Assembly (NCBI GenBank): GCA_014904845.1
Contig: MU119473.1
Span: 1-64,000, forward strand
Reading direction: 5' to 3'
DNA: 64,000 nt
Source of the DNA: Acephala macrosclerotiorum
Taxonomy: Eukaryota > Ascomycota > Leotiomycetes > Helotiales > Mollisiaceae
Part shown: piece after piece, positions 1-13,400 of the stretch
How the letters are laid out: every line of letters starts with the position of its first letter
How positions within the stretch are numbered: the stretch's first letter is position 1
Translations under genes and position numbers: made by a program
Notes under the pieces: generated by a model
Told to the model about the DNA's origin: nothing
The model's database searches: none
Seen by the model: the letters and a program-made list of their open reading frames with translations, nothing else

Positions 1-813
1 TATTATTTTTTTTATTTTTTTATATTTTTTTTTTACAATTTTTTCGTTTTATACAAACAATTTTTTTTTTGTGCGATTACGTAATTTTTTTTAATAAAAA
101 CAATTAATTTGAATTTTAATCGCGAATTTTTTTATTAATTTTTTATTGTTTTTAAATATGTATAATATAATAAAATTTCTTTAAATTATTTTTTTATATA
201 ATTTTTCATAAATAAAATTACGATAAATTATAATATTTACGTAATATTTAAATATAAATTATATACTTTTAAAAAAAACAATTTTCGTTTTAATAAAAAT
301 AAATAATGAAATATATTTTTTTTTTTGATTTATAATTTTAAAAACTTCGAATATTATTATTTTTATAAAAATTAAATTAATATTTTAAAGAACGAGATTT
401 GTTTTATAGAACGCGTTTTAATATGTAAATTCTTTGAAAGTTTAATTATAAATTTTTTATTAATAATTCAAAAAATCGATTTTTTTAAAAATCATATTTT
501 TAAAACGCGCAATATTATTAATAGTTTGACTATAGAAATATTTATAAATCTAAAAACAATCGATATTAAAAAATTGTATAATATATATTAAATACGTAAA
601 TAAAACTCAATAAATAATATTATTATTTTTATAATACTTTTAAAAATCGTAATTATAATATATAGAATATTTATTACAAATAAATAGTTTATATTTGCTT
701 TTTGTTTTATATTTAATATATCGATTAAAATATTTAATTTAATTTAATATATTTTTATTATTAATATATTTTATTTTTATCGTATTAATAAAAATATTAC
801 TATTGAAATCGTT
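1..813. other. AT-rich RIP-mutated flank, unidentified
   Basis: Gene-free, very AT-rich DNA outside the outermost retrotransposon. CpA and TpG are almost absent and TpA is frequent, as in the elements beside it, so this is probably the remains of an older repeat. I see no LTR, terminal inverted repeat or readable protein motif here. The ATTAT target-site duplication of the next element occupies 814-818. Confidence 0.6.
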
Positions 814-818
814 ATTAT

Positions 819-1026
819 TGTGAATACAATATTAGTTTAGTAGTCACGTGCGGCACTAGGCCAGATCGGGACTAGCGTCGTTTGCGCTAGAATTAAAATT
901 ATATTTTTTAATTTTTGTGTATTTATTAGATTTAGAATTAATAATTAATTAACGAATTATTCAATTTATTTATTTATTTCGTTTTTAATTTATTACTAGT
1001 AATAAGTATTTTTAGTAATATTAATA
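819..1026 (+). repeat. 5' LTR of the outer copia element (208 bp)
   Basis: It starts TGTGAATAC and ends TTAATA, the RIP-altered form of the usual TG...CA ends. It is the same length as the other three family LTRs (25500-25707, 3949-4156, and the interrupted 10159-22495). It carries the GC-rich core at 841-890. The preceding ATTAT (814-818) matches the bases after the 3' LTR. Confidence 0.88.
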
Positions 1027-3948
1027 TTAATTAGTAATTGTTTAATTAATTACAAAATAATTAGATTTCTATTTAAAAGAGATTAATTTACAAAAAATTT
1101 TTTTTTTTTAAATAATTTATTCTTTGTAAAAAAATACTTAAAATAATTAACGTATTTTCGAAAAAACGAAAATTTATAAGAATTTTTTTATAGAAACGCG
1201 TTGAAAATATCGAGATTATTAAAAACTTAAAAAAAATAATATAAAAATAATTTCAAATTTATATTTATTTTTTAAATTTATATTTACTACGTAAAATAAT
1301 AACGTTTACGAAAAACGAATAAAAAAGCGTAAAAACGATTTTAAATTTGTATTAATTTATTCAAATTTATATTAAAAACGAATTTTCAAAAGAAATTTTG
1401 TATTTTTATTCGTTATTTAATCGAAAAACGCATAAATATTAATAATAATATTTATTTGAATTCGAATTAAAATTTTTAATTTTTTTATTATTTATTATAT
1501 AATTATTTTTTAAAATAACGAATTTATTTAAAATTAAATTTTTTTATAATAAAAACAAATAAAAAAAAATTTCGATTTTACGAACAATAAAAATTTCAAT
1601 AAAATAATATTAAATAAATATATTTTTTATTATTTTAAAATATATAAAAAGAAAAAATACTTTGATTACAATTTATAAAAATATTTTTAAAAATTTTTTA
1701 AAAATTACTCGTAAAAAATTTTACGTTTAATATACAAAGATTTTATACGCTATTTACGAGATTTTTTACGTATTTACGAAGTTTAAATATCGAAAAATAA
1801 AAAGTTTATTATTGATAACTTGAAAAAAGTTTTTTAATAAAAAGAGTTTTATAAATAAATACAAATAGAAATCGTCGACTAATTAAAAAATAGAGATTTT
1901 TTCTTTTGATAAAATCGATCAATTCAATTAATAAATCAAAGTATTTTAATATTAATATTCAATAATCAGAGTATAATTATTTTTACGATTTCAATTACTA
2001 GTACGAACTTTTTTATTACGAATACAATTATTTTTACGAATACTTTTTATATTTTTTTATTACAATTTTTTTTATAAATACGAATTTATTTAGTATAATA
2101 TAAAATATTTAATATATTTATTAATAATTTTTTCAATAGTAATCAAATTAATATAATAATTTATAGAGTATTTTTATTAAATTATTTATAAATTTAATAA
2201 AAATTTATATTGATAATAAAAAATATAATAAAAAATTATACGATATTTTTAATCGCAAATTACTAATTTTTTATAATTATTATAATAAAATCGAATTACT
2301 TTAAAATTAATACGATAAAGTATTTTTTATTAGTTTTATAAAACGTATAAACGCGTTTTATTTCAATAAATTTCTAAAAAGAAATTTCGATTTTATTACG
2401 TTAATAATAATAATAAAAACTTATTTCGAAATTGAAAAAAATTATTAATTATATATATTTTTATGAAAAGAAATAATTTTAATAAAAATTATTACGATTA
2501 ATTTAATAAAAATTAAATTAGAATATTTGTAAATATTTTTCGATTAATTTCAAAAGATTTAATTAGATTTATTATTAGAATATTAAACGAAATATAATTT
2601 GTAAAATCAAATTATTAGTATTTATTAAAATATTAAAAAGTACAATTTTGTTTTTTATAAATTTATTAATATTTTTAAAAGCGTTTATATTAAATTGCAA
2701 TCAATAATAAATATTGCGATACGATTATATAAAATACAATAATATAATTTAAATTTTATTTTTTAAAATTAAAAAAAAAAAAATTTAATTAGAATTAAAT
2801 CGATTGTATTTATAGAAAACGAAATAAAAAACGCGATCAAATATAAAATCGAAAATATTAAAATCGAGAAAATTTTCAAAATAAATATCGTAAAAATCAT
2901 AGATTTTAAAGAGAATTATATTAAAAAAAATACTATATCTATAGTAAATCGAAATATTAATCAATAAAATATACGATAAAAAAATAATAATAAATATATA
3001 TAAAATTTCGATAGTAAATTCAATATACAATAAATCGAGATATTATAATAATTTATTATTAAAATTTTCTCGTTAAAATCGAGAGAATAAAAAGTTTATT
3101 AAAAAATAATCAAATAATAAAAATTAATTAATTACTAATAAATATAGAAATAGAAAACGAGAATAAAAATTATTTTATTGAGTTTAAAAAGATCAATAAT
3201 ACGCAAATAGTAATTATTTTAAATGATTAATTTATTTATTATATTATTACGAAAGAAAATATATTCAATATTTTATTATTATAGTTTAAATTATTTGAAT
3301 CGAATCAATATTCATTTTTTACTTTTGAAAATCAATATTTTTTAAAAGTTTTTTAAAAAATTATATTAAATAATAAAATTATCGAAATATTAATTATTGA
3401 TTAATCGCAATTTATAGTACTATGAAAATTTGATATTAGTATTCAATTGAATGTATTTACAATTAAAACTCATAAAATTCGCTTTAATAAAAGTATTATT
3501 TTATCGTAAAAAATTATTTGAATTAATATTTTATTAAATATTATTATTTTTTATATTATTTTTACAAATACATTTTTTTTATTTTATATTCAAAATATAA
3601 ATACTATAAATATAAAATTCAATAATCTAAAAAATATTTTAATTCAAAGAAATAAAATCGTTTTTATTATAAAAAAATAAAATTATCTATAAATATTATT
3701 ATATTAATTAAAAAAAATCTAATTTAAAATCATTTTATTAATATAAAATTATACTAATTATATAAACGTTTTAATTATTTATTAATACGACGTTTTATAA
3801 AAATTTTTCAACGAATTAATTATAATATAAATATTAAATATATTTAATATTTTATTAAATATTATTACTATTATTAAATATATAAATAATCATTTAAAAA
3901 ATTCAAATTTATTTTATAAAATAATTATAAATTCAATTATTCGATTAT
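1027..3948 (+). pseudogene. Degenerate 5' half of the outer copia element (gag/integrase side)
   Basis: This is the internal part of the outer element up to the point where the second copy inserted. By copia gene order it should hold gag, protease and integrase, but no motif is readable. It is the inverted counterpart of about 7160-10158 in the inserted copy. For example, the stretch around 2785-3030 matches 8104-8307 in reverse orientation. All frames are broken by TAA and TAG, as expected when CAA, CAG and TGG codons suffer RIP. The last five bases (3944-3948, ATTAT) are the target-site duplication of the inserted copy. Confidence 0.7.
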
Positions 3949-4156
3949 TGTTAGTATTACTAGAGATATTTATTACTAGTAATAAACTAGAAACGAAATA
4001 AACAAATAAATTGAATAATTCGTTAATTGATTATTAATTTTAAATTTAATAAGCGCGCAAAAGTTGAAAAATATAATCTCAACTCTAGCGCAAGCGGCGC
4101 TAGTCCCGATCTGGCCTAGTGCCGCACGTGACTACTAAACTAATATTGTATTTATA
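3949..4156 (-). repeat. 3' LTR of the second copia copy (208 bp)
   Basis: It runs from TGTTAG to TTTATA, the latter corresponding to TTTACA in the other LTR of the same element. The GC-rich core lies at 4085-4134 and includes CTAGCGC and GCGCTAG arms around a 5-nt loop. It is preceded by the ATTAT duplication. Confidence 0.88.
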
Positions 4157-7100
4157 TTGATAGTTTTTTCTTTGTAATAAGAATTAGTTCAATTCAATTA
4201 TTTAAAAAATATTATTATTTTTTTTTTTTATTGTAATTCGTTAATACGTAAAACTCGCTGATATTTCAATACAAAAATCATATGATTAAACTTTGAAAAT
4301 AACGCTAATAGACTAATACTATTCTCAAAGTTCATTAAGAATTATAAGCGCCAAAATTAGAGTAATTTCTCTTTTTTTAGTTTTATAAATCAAGTAATTA
4401 CAAGATTCGAAATATAATACAAAAATTTTATTTTTTTTATTTTTTTTCAATAAATATTTTTTTTAATTCTTTGCGTTGTTTTTATCTTTTTTTTTTTTTT
4501 TAATTTATTTTTTTATTCGGATTTTAAAATAGTTCGTATTTAAAAACTTTTTTAAAATCTTATTAAATATTGATTTTATTATAGTATTTATTGAATTATT
4601 TTGATTATTAATTTATTAAATTTTTTGCAATTTTTTGTATTTATACGATTAACGAAAAATTATAATATCGATTATAAGACGTTTTTTTTTTAGTAGTTTC
4701 CAGTTTAATTAAATACTCGTATAACGAATATAAGTTTGTATAAACGATTATCGAGATTTTAAAAAAATCGAATTATTAAATAATTATATTAATAGTAAAT
4801 TCGATTGCGATTATTATATCGATTTCTCTTATTATATTATATATTTCAAAAATTAAAACGTTTTTAATAACGCGTTTGTTTTTAGTAGAATTATAATAAA
4901 TAAGATTTTTTTTGATCTCGAATTTTTTATCGTTTAATTAACGTTTATTTACTAGAATAATTTCATATTTAATTTAAGAATTAAAATCTTTGTTGTTTAC
5001 AAATAAACTATCGATAAAAACGAAAAATTTCATTGTAAACAAATCGAAAATAATATATTTGAGTTTTCAATTCAAGTTTTTAATTTACTATTTTAATTTT
5101 TTATTCAATATAGTAATTTTTTTTTTCGTTAAATTTTAATATTGAATAATAATAAATAAATCGAAAATTGTTTCAAATTAGTAAATTGTAATAATATAAG
5201 TTTTTTTAATTCGTTGTTTTTAATATTTAATTTGAAAATTAAATAATTTAATATTTATTAATTTAATTTTTTTACTTTGATTTTTTTGTCGTAATTAAAT
5301 CGTATTTTCGAATTAAATTAAAACGCATTTATTGAAAATCAATAGTATTTCTAGTATTAAAATCTTTTTAAGTTTAATTAGAAATTTAATTTTATTAAAT
5401 TCGTTTTTCTCGAAAATAAATTTTTTTTTTTTTATTAATATAAACGTATCGTCGATTTGTATTTCAATAACGCTAAAAAATCTTTTAATAATCGTAATTA
5501 AAAAACAAAAATCGTATATCGATATAATTATAAACAGTTTCTTTTTATAATATTTATAATACGTAATTTATTAATATATTTTTGTTTTTACAATTTTATA
5601 TAAAAACTTTAAAATAATTATAATCGTATTTAATAAATATAAATAGTAAATTTCTTTCAATAAACGTATTAATATAAATTATTAGAAATTTATTATAAAT
5701 TGAATATAAATTTAAATAATATTACGAAATTATATTTTAATCTTTTTATTTGTAAATTAAATTAAGAAAAGTATTAAAACGACAATTAATCGTTAATTAA
5801 TTCTTTGTATTATCGAAAATTACATAAAAATTTTTTTTTTTTTTTCGTCGTTGTATTTTTGAATTACTAATTTCGATTTCTCGTAAAAAATATCGATAAT
5901 TTTATTTTTGATTTCATTGATTAATCTCGAATTAAAAATTCGAATTTTAGTATATTTATTAAAATCGTATTAAACGAAATTAAAAAATTTTTTTGTAATC
6001 AAATTATTGATTTCTTTTTTTTAAAACGCTTTAAATAATTGTTTAAAAATTGTAATTATATTTTCTTTTTATAGTTTTGATAATAATTTTATATTGCTTT
6101 TTTTTTATTTATTATAAAAATTATAAAGATTTTAATTTTTTCGACGATAGTAATAAAAAATTGATTATTAAAATTTTTGTAATTTTTTTTTATCGTTTTT
6201 AACAAAATTATAATATTTATTTTATTTAAATTTTTTATTATATACGTTTATATTTTATAATTCTTTTAAACGTTTTCAATTACGTTTTTTAATTGATTTT
6301 TCGTTTATTTTATTTAATTAAAAAAATTAAAATTCTTTTTTTGAATTTTTTGATTATTTTTTTAATTACTAATTCGATTATAAACTTCTAGTACTTCTTT
6401 TTTCGTGTAATAAAATTTAACGATTATTAAATAAAAATTAATCAATTTATAAAATATATCGATTATATATGTTTTTTTATTAATTATTAATAATTTATAT
6501 AATTTTTTTTATTCGTTTTTTTTACGTTAAATACGTACTTTAAATATAATTAACAAGTCTAATATAAACTTCGTATTTAAATCGTTTTTTATTGAAAGCG
6601 CGTCGTTAATTTAATATTGAATATATAAACGACGTATTTTTTTAATAATTATTTGAATTGTTTCAATTTTTTTAATAATTAATAGTAATAATACGTTATT
6701 ACTAGTTATTTTAAAGTATATTTCAAAGACTAATAATATAAATACAATACTATTCAATTTTATTGAATTATTAATAGTTTTAATTGTTATTTATAAAATT
6801 ATATTTTTATCGATTTATTTTTCGATTAATTCGTCGTGAATAATTTTATAAATTCGACGTAATAAAATGTAATATTTTTTTATTTTTTTCATATTATTAT
6901 AAATTTCAATAAGTATTTTTTTGATTTTAATTACTATTATTTTAACGTTTTATTGAAATTTTATAAACGAGAAATTCTTTTTAACGTTGTAAACGATATA
7001 ATTCGATAGTTTTTAATATATATTGATTTAATATATACGTAGTATATTTTATATTATTTTCGCAAATATATTCTTTATGAATTTAATAATTTAAAATACT

Positions 7101-10100
7101 ATAAACGAGTTTATTATTTGTAAAATTGATTTTTTATTTAAATATAAAACGTCGACAATAATCGAGTAATTGAATTTATAATTATTTTGTAGAATAAATT
7201 TGAATTTTTCAAATGATTATTTATATATTTAATAATAGTAATAATATTTAGTAAAATACTAAATATATTTAATATTTATATTATAATTAATTCGTTAAAA
7301 AACTTTTATAAAACGTTGTATTAATAAGTAATTAAAACGTTTATATAATTGACGTAATTTTATATTAATAAAATAATTTTAAATTAAATTTTTTTTTAAT
7401 TAATATAATAATATTTATAAATAGTTTTATTTTTTTACAATAAAAACGATTTTATTTCTTTGAATCAAAATATTTTTTAAATTATCGAATTTTATATTTA
7501 TAGTATTTATATTTTGAATATAGAATAAAAAAAATATATTTATAAAAATAACGTAAAAAGTAATAATATTTAATAAAATATTAATTCGAATATTTTTTTA
7601 CAATAAAATAATATTTTTATTAAAACGAATTTTATAAATTTCGATCGTAAATACATTTAATTGAATATTAATATTAAGTTTTTATAGTACTATAAATTGC
7701 GATTGATTAATAATTAATATTTTGACGATTTTATTATTCGATATAATTCCTTAAAAAACTTTTGAAAAATATCGATCTTCGAAAATAAAAAATAAATATT
7801 AATTCGATTCGAATAATTCAAATTGTAATAATAAAATATTAAATATATTTTTTCTTATAATAATATAACGAATAAATTGATTATTTAAAATAATTATTAT
7901 TTGCATATTATTAATTTTTTTAAACTCGATAAAATAATTTTTATTTTCGTTTTTTATTTTTATATTTATTAATAATTAATCAATTTTTATTATTTGATTA
8001 TTTTTTAATAAATTTTTTATTTTTTCGATTTTAGTAAGAAAATTTTAATAATAAACTATTATAATATTTCGATTTATCGTATATTAAACTTATTATCGAA
8101 ATTTTGTATATATTTATTATCGTTTTTTTATTATATATTTTATTAATTAATATTTCGATTTATTACAAATATAATATTTTTTTTAATATAATTTTTTTTA
8201 AAATCTATAATTTTTACGATATTTATTTCGAAAATTTTTTTGATTTCAATATTTTCGATTTTATATTCGATTGCATTTTTTATTTCGTTTTCTATAAATA
8301 CAATTAATTTAATTTTAATCGAGTTCGTTTTTTTTTTAATTTTAAAAAATAGAATTTAAATTATATTATTGTATTTCACGTGATCGCATTATAATATTTA
8401 TTACTAATCGCAATTCAATATAAATGTTTTCAAAAGTATTAATAAATTTATAAAAAACAAAATTGCATTTTTCAATATTTCGATAAATACTAATAATTTG
8501 ATTTTACAAATTATATTTCGTTTAATATTCTAATAATAAATTTAATTGAATTTTTTGAAATTGATCGAAAAATATTTGTAAATATTTCAATTTAATTTTT
8601 ATTAAATTAATCGTAATAATTTTTACTAAAAATTTTTTTTTCTATAAAAACATATATAATTAGCGATTTTTTTTAGTTTTAAAATAAGTTTTTATTATTA
8701 TTATTAGTATAATAAAATCGAAATTTTTTTCTAGAAATTTATTGAAATAAAACGTATTTATACGTTCTATAAAATTAATAAAAAATGTTTTATCGTATTA
8801 ATTTTGAAATAATTCGATTTTATTATAATAATTATAAAAAATCGACAATTTGCGATTAAAAATATCGTATAATTCTTTATTATACTTTTTATTATCAATA
8901 TAAATCTTTATTAAATTCGTAAACAATTTAATAAAAATACTCTATAGATTATTATATTGATTTGATTATTATTAAAAAAATTGCTAGTAAATATATTAAA
9001 TATTTTATATTATACTAAGTAAATTCGTATTTGTAAAAAGAATTGCAATAAAAGAAATATAAAAAGTATTTATAAAAATAATCGTATTTGTAGTAAAAGA
9101 ATTCGTATTAATAATTGAAATCGTAAAAATAATTATATTCTGATTATTGAATATTAGTATTGAAATACTTTGATTTGCTAATTGAATTAATCAATTTTAT
9201 CGAGAAAAAAAATCTCTATTTTTCAATTGATCGACGATTTTTATTGTAGTAAAATTGAATAATAGTATTGTCGATTCGCATTGGACTAATTTGATACGTA
9301 ATTTGTTTTTAAATATAAAAAATTTAGTATTTTGTAATTCTAGAAAACAATCGAGTATTTTTTATTTTTTTATATTATTTGTATTTATTTATGAAATTTT
9401 TTTTGTTAAAAAACTTTTTTTAAATTATTAATAATAAATTTTTTATTTTTCGATATTCAAATTTTGTAAATACGTAAAAAATATTATAAACGATATATAA
9501 AATCTTTGTATATTAAACGTAAAATTTCTTGCGAGCAATTTTTAAAATTCTTTTAAAAATATTTCTATAAATTACAATCAAAATATTTTTTCTTTTTATA
9601 TATTTTAAAGCGATAAAAAATATATTTATTTAATATTATTTTATTGAAATTTTTATCGTTCGTAAAATCGAAATTTTTTTTTTATTTATTTTTATTATAA
9701 AAAAATTAAAAGTTTTAATTCGAATTCAAATAAATATTATTATTAATATTTATATACTTTTAATCAAATAACGAATAAAAGTACAAAGTTTCTTTTGAGA
9801 GTTCGTTTTTAATATAAATTCGAATAAATTAATATAAATTTAAAATCGTTTTCATATTTTTTTATTCGTTTTTCGTAAACGTTATTGTTTTGTATAATAA
9901 ACGCAAATTTAAAAAGTAAATATAAATTTGAGATTGCTTTTATATTGTTTTTTTTAAGTTTTTAATAATTTCAATATTTTTAATACGTTTTTACAAAAGA
10001 ATTTTTATAGATTTTTATTTTTTTGAAAATATATTAATTATTTTAAATACTTTTTTACAAAAAACAAATTATTTAAAGAATTTATTTCTTTTTATAAATC

Positions 10101-10158
10101 AATTTTTTTTAAATAAAAATTTAATTATTTTATAATTGATTAAACAATTATTAATTAG
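4157..10158 (-). pseudogene. Interior of the second copia copy with RT and RNase H relics
   Basis: About 6 kb of RIP-degraded polyprotein on the minus strand. A reverse-transcriptase stretch is readable around 5330-5490. The two catalytic aspartate codons (GAC GAT on the minus strand, 5448-5453) lie in an I-D-D-T context followed by a lysine-rich segment typical of fungal copia elements. Nearer the left LTR, about 4600-4760, the minus strand shows a copia RNase H-like segment of the D-S-x-S-L-Y type. Section 4157-7160 mirrors 22501-25499, and 7160-10158 mirrors 1027-3948. No frame is open over any useful length, so this is a dead copy. The gag end lies next to the interrupted LTR on the right. 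Confidence 0.75.
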
Positions 10159-10240
10159 TATTAGTATTATTAGAAATACTTATTATTAATAATAAATTAA
10201 AAACGAAATAAACAAATAAATTGAATAATTCGTTGATTAA
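10159..10240 (-). repeat. Interrupted 5' LTR of the second copia copy, left segment (82 bp)
   Basis: It matches the first 82 bp of the 3949-4156 LTR. It stops at the ATTAA duplication (10236-10240) where the gypsy element entered. The remaining 126 bp continue at 22370-22495, and 82 plus 126 gives exactly the 208 bp of the intact LTRs. Confidence 0.88.
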
Positions 10241-10498
10241 TGTAGTGGAACTATATACTTTCTTTTCAAAAATCCTTGTAAATAGTTAGTTTCGAGAGCA
10301 GTACTGGTCACGTGTTTTTTAGTACATAAGGAGTTTTCGTTTACTATAGACTAATCAATAATCCTTTCTATTTCTACTTTGATTAATTGATTAATTGATT
10401 TACAAATTACGAATTATTTCGAATGAGTTTAGTTTATTGATTAAAACGAACTAATTTACAATTAAGTTTTTTTGTTTTGTATTTTATTACTTTTCTAT
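10241..10498 (+). repeat. 5' LTR of the gypsy element (258 bp)
   Basis: It starts TGTAGTGGAAC and ends CTTTTCTAT. It aligns over its whole length, without a length difference, to 22107-22364. Most differences are C/T or G/A transitions. In its first half this copy keeps more original C and G than the 3' copy (for example GGTCACGTG here against ATTACGTG there), while part of the second half shows the reverse. Confidence 0.9.
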
Positions 10499-13400
10499 AT
10501 TGATAAAGAGACGTTGAGAAATGAATTATTTTAGTGGATTTTACTAAAAACTATTTATGTGCGATTTGTGTATTCTGTTTTTTATTATTATTAAAAAGAA
10601 ATTTAAACTATTGAAAATCGAAAATTGAAAATTAATTGATAAAAACTTTTTGTTTTGATTATATTATTCGAAATTAAATAATTTGATTACGAGATTGTGA
10701 AATTGCAAAGAAATATTGATTTATAAAAATTACGTATTGAATTGCTTGAGATAATTAGTATTAAAACGAATATAGAAAAGAAAAAAAAAAATTCGCGATA
10801 ATTATTTATAGTAATTAGTTCTATTTTCAGTGGAAATTGGAATATAAAAGAAAAAACTTTAATGCGAAGAAAAAAAGAAATTGTAACATTAAAAAGTGAA
10901 ATTGTTTTATTGTTTTATATTTTAGTTTTAATTCTTTTAAAAATCGCAATTCGCGAATCGCTCGTGATCGTTTTTAAGTTGGAACAATAGAGTTAAAATG
11001 AGTCTCGGATTTTAGAAAATAATACGAAAAAAATTGAAACAAGAGATTTTAATCGAAAGAAATCGATTAAGAAAATATTTGTTTAAAGAATATATTTTAT
11101 TAGAACGAATAAACGAGCGAAGTTTTGAGCAAGAATTGGAATAAAAAGAATTCTACGAGAAGATAATATAAGTAGAAACCAATCTTTAAAACGAATTTTA
11201 CTTGAAAACAATAATTCGAAAATTCGTATTTTTAGATTATTAAACCAATTCTCAATTTAAAAACTAAAATTAGCAAATTATTCGCGTTAAAATTTATTTT
11301 TTTTAACAAAAAACACTTTTACTTTAATTATATTATTAATTTTTTCTAAAAAAATTTTTACGAACAATAAAAACAATCTCTCAAAAATGTAAAATTTCAA
11401 AAAATACGTATTTGTATTAAAACTATAAATACTTTTTTTTAGAGTTTTTGAAATATTTTGATTTAAAAAAAATAATATTACAATTTTTTTAGAATAATAC
11501 GACGATATATATGAAAACTATAAAATTATTTTAAAAACTAAAAAAATACAATTTTTGCGATATATTAACTCGATTTATAAAAAGCAAATTCGATTTATAT
11601 TAAAGTATAATATCGAAAATTATTTGAAAAAAGAGTTTTACAATACTTTAAAAAAAGAATTTCGCGAATACAATTAAAAGTATTATTGAATAAATATAGA
11701 GTTTTTATATAAAATTATCGATTAATTTATGAAAAGTTTTTTGACGATAAAAACGTATATAAATTTATTCGATCGAATATTCAAAAAATTAATTAAATAG
11801 AATAAATTAAATAAACAATATTAAAAACGCGAGTTTATAAAAGAATTTTCGATGTATATTAAAGAACGAATTTTCAAAGAAATCGATTATAAGTCAATAG
11901 AAATATTTATTTATAATTACGATAAAATATACAAGAAAGCGATTGTCGTATATAAGTATAAAGAGAAAAAATAGCGATATAACGAAACTAATAATTTAAA
12001 ATACTCGAAAGTTCGATAAGAATATTTGAATATCGTAGTACAAAAAATGATTTCAAATGCAATTAATAATTTGCTATTTTTTGTTTTACTCGAGTTATTT
12101 ATAAAAGAGATTTAACGAAAAATATATGCAACTACTAAAAAAACTTATATCGAATTTCAATCTTCGATTTTACGTATTATTCAAATTTAAAAAACTCGAT
12201 AAATATTCGTATTAAAATTTTTAATTTAAATAAACAATTTTATTAAAAAATTAAAAAAAATTTTTTTTTTTTTTTTTCGTATTATTCAACGATTTGAAAA
12301 TCGTTTTAAATACCAATACTATAAAAATGTCTTAAAAACTAAATAGCGTTATAATTTCTATAAATTAAAATCAAAATTAGTTTGTTTTTTCACGAGAATA
12401 TGAACGAGAAAAGAGTTTTAATCGAGAATAAAAGAAATATAGTAATATAAAAAGAAGCGAATATAGAGTTTTATATAGTTTAACGTTAATTGAATTCTCG
12501 TAAAATATATTGTCGATCGTTTAAAAAAATGCAATAAAGACCAACGCTATATACAACGATTAATAAAGCGAGCGATATTATTTCGAGTATTTCAAGCGAA
12601 CAAAGAACGGAAAAATCGATCTTTTTATTGATTATTTTTTCGTAAATCGCTGTTTATTTATAGATAAACTAGTTAATCGTGAGTATTATCATCGAAAGAA
12701 CGATCAATAGTATTATGATTTTTAGAATCGTAATCGACTTTTGTGATCGTTTATACTTAAAAACAATCGACGCTAGTATAATCAGATTATAAGACAGGTA
12801 ATTAAAGAATTTTTTGATTACAATCTCGATAAACGCTTTGAGAATGTACAGAGAATCTAGGAATTTGTTCAATTTATTATTCAAAAAAAGAGTAAAATTA
12901 ATACTAATAAAAAAATCTTAAGAAAATCGAATTTATTGTCGTATACTTTCAACGGTAATAATATTAACGTTCAAAGTTTTAATAGAGCGATTATTGATAA
13001 ATTCTACGAAGAATTGTCGATAAATATAGTAATAATAAATACGATAATAACGAACAAATCGAAAAACAAAATTTAAAACGCACGAAAAAACTTTCAACGA
13101 AAAATAAAAATAAAAAAAAAATACTCAAAGATTAAATTGCAACGATAAACTTTATAAAACGTTTAAAACGAAAAACGAAAAAAAATAAACGTAAATTAAT
13201 CGAAAAATAAAATTTTAAAATAATAATTCGACGTTAAAAATAATAATTTTATTAACGAAGTTTTACCGCGAAAACTTTTTAAGAGTACAATATCGCTTTT
13301 AAAAATTTAAAAAAAAATAAAAATAATTATTAATACTTTGAAAATATCGAATTTTACTATAGTAATTATTAATTAATAACGAAAAAGCAACGCTTATTAT

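Noticed and set aside
2785..3030. 81-codon frame, with a homologous frame at 8104-8307 in inverted orientation
   Set aside because: The similarity exists because the two copia copies are inverted repeats. Both frames run antisense to the copia coding strand and are Ile/Phe/Tyr-rich artefacts of AT bias.
841..4134. Initial reading of the inverted GC-rich blocks at 841-890 and 4085-4134 as ends of a 3.3-kb TIR DNA transposon
   Set aside because: The four blocks are parts of 208-bp LTRs. Direct-repeat pairs with matching target duplications, plus copia RT and RNase H, show two nested retrotransposons in opposite orientation.
12669..12884. Short minus-strand open frame in the gypsy element
   Set aside because: Composition is that of RIP-mutated DNA read antisense, with no motif. 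It is a chance gap between stops.
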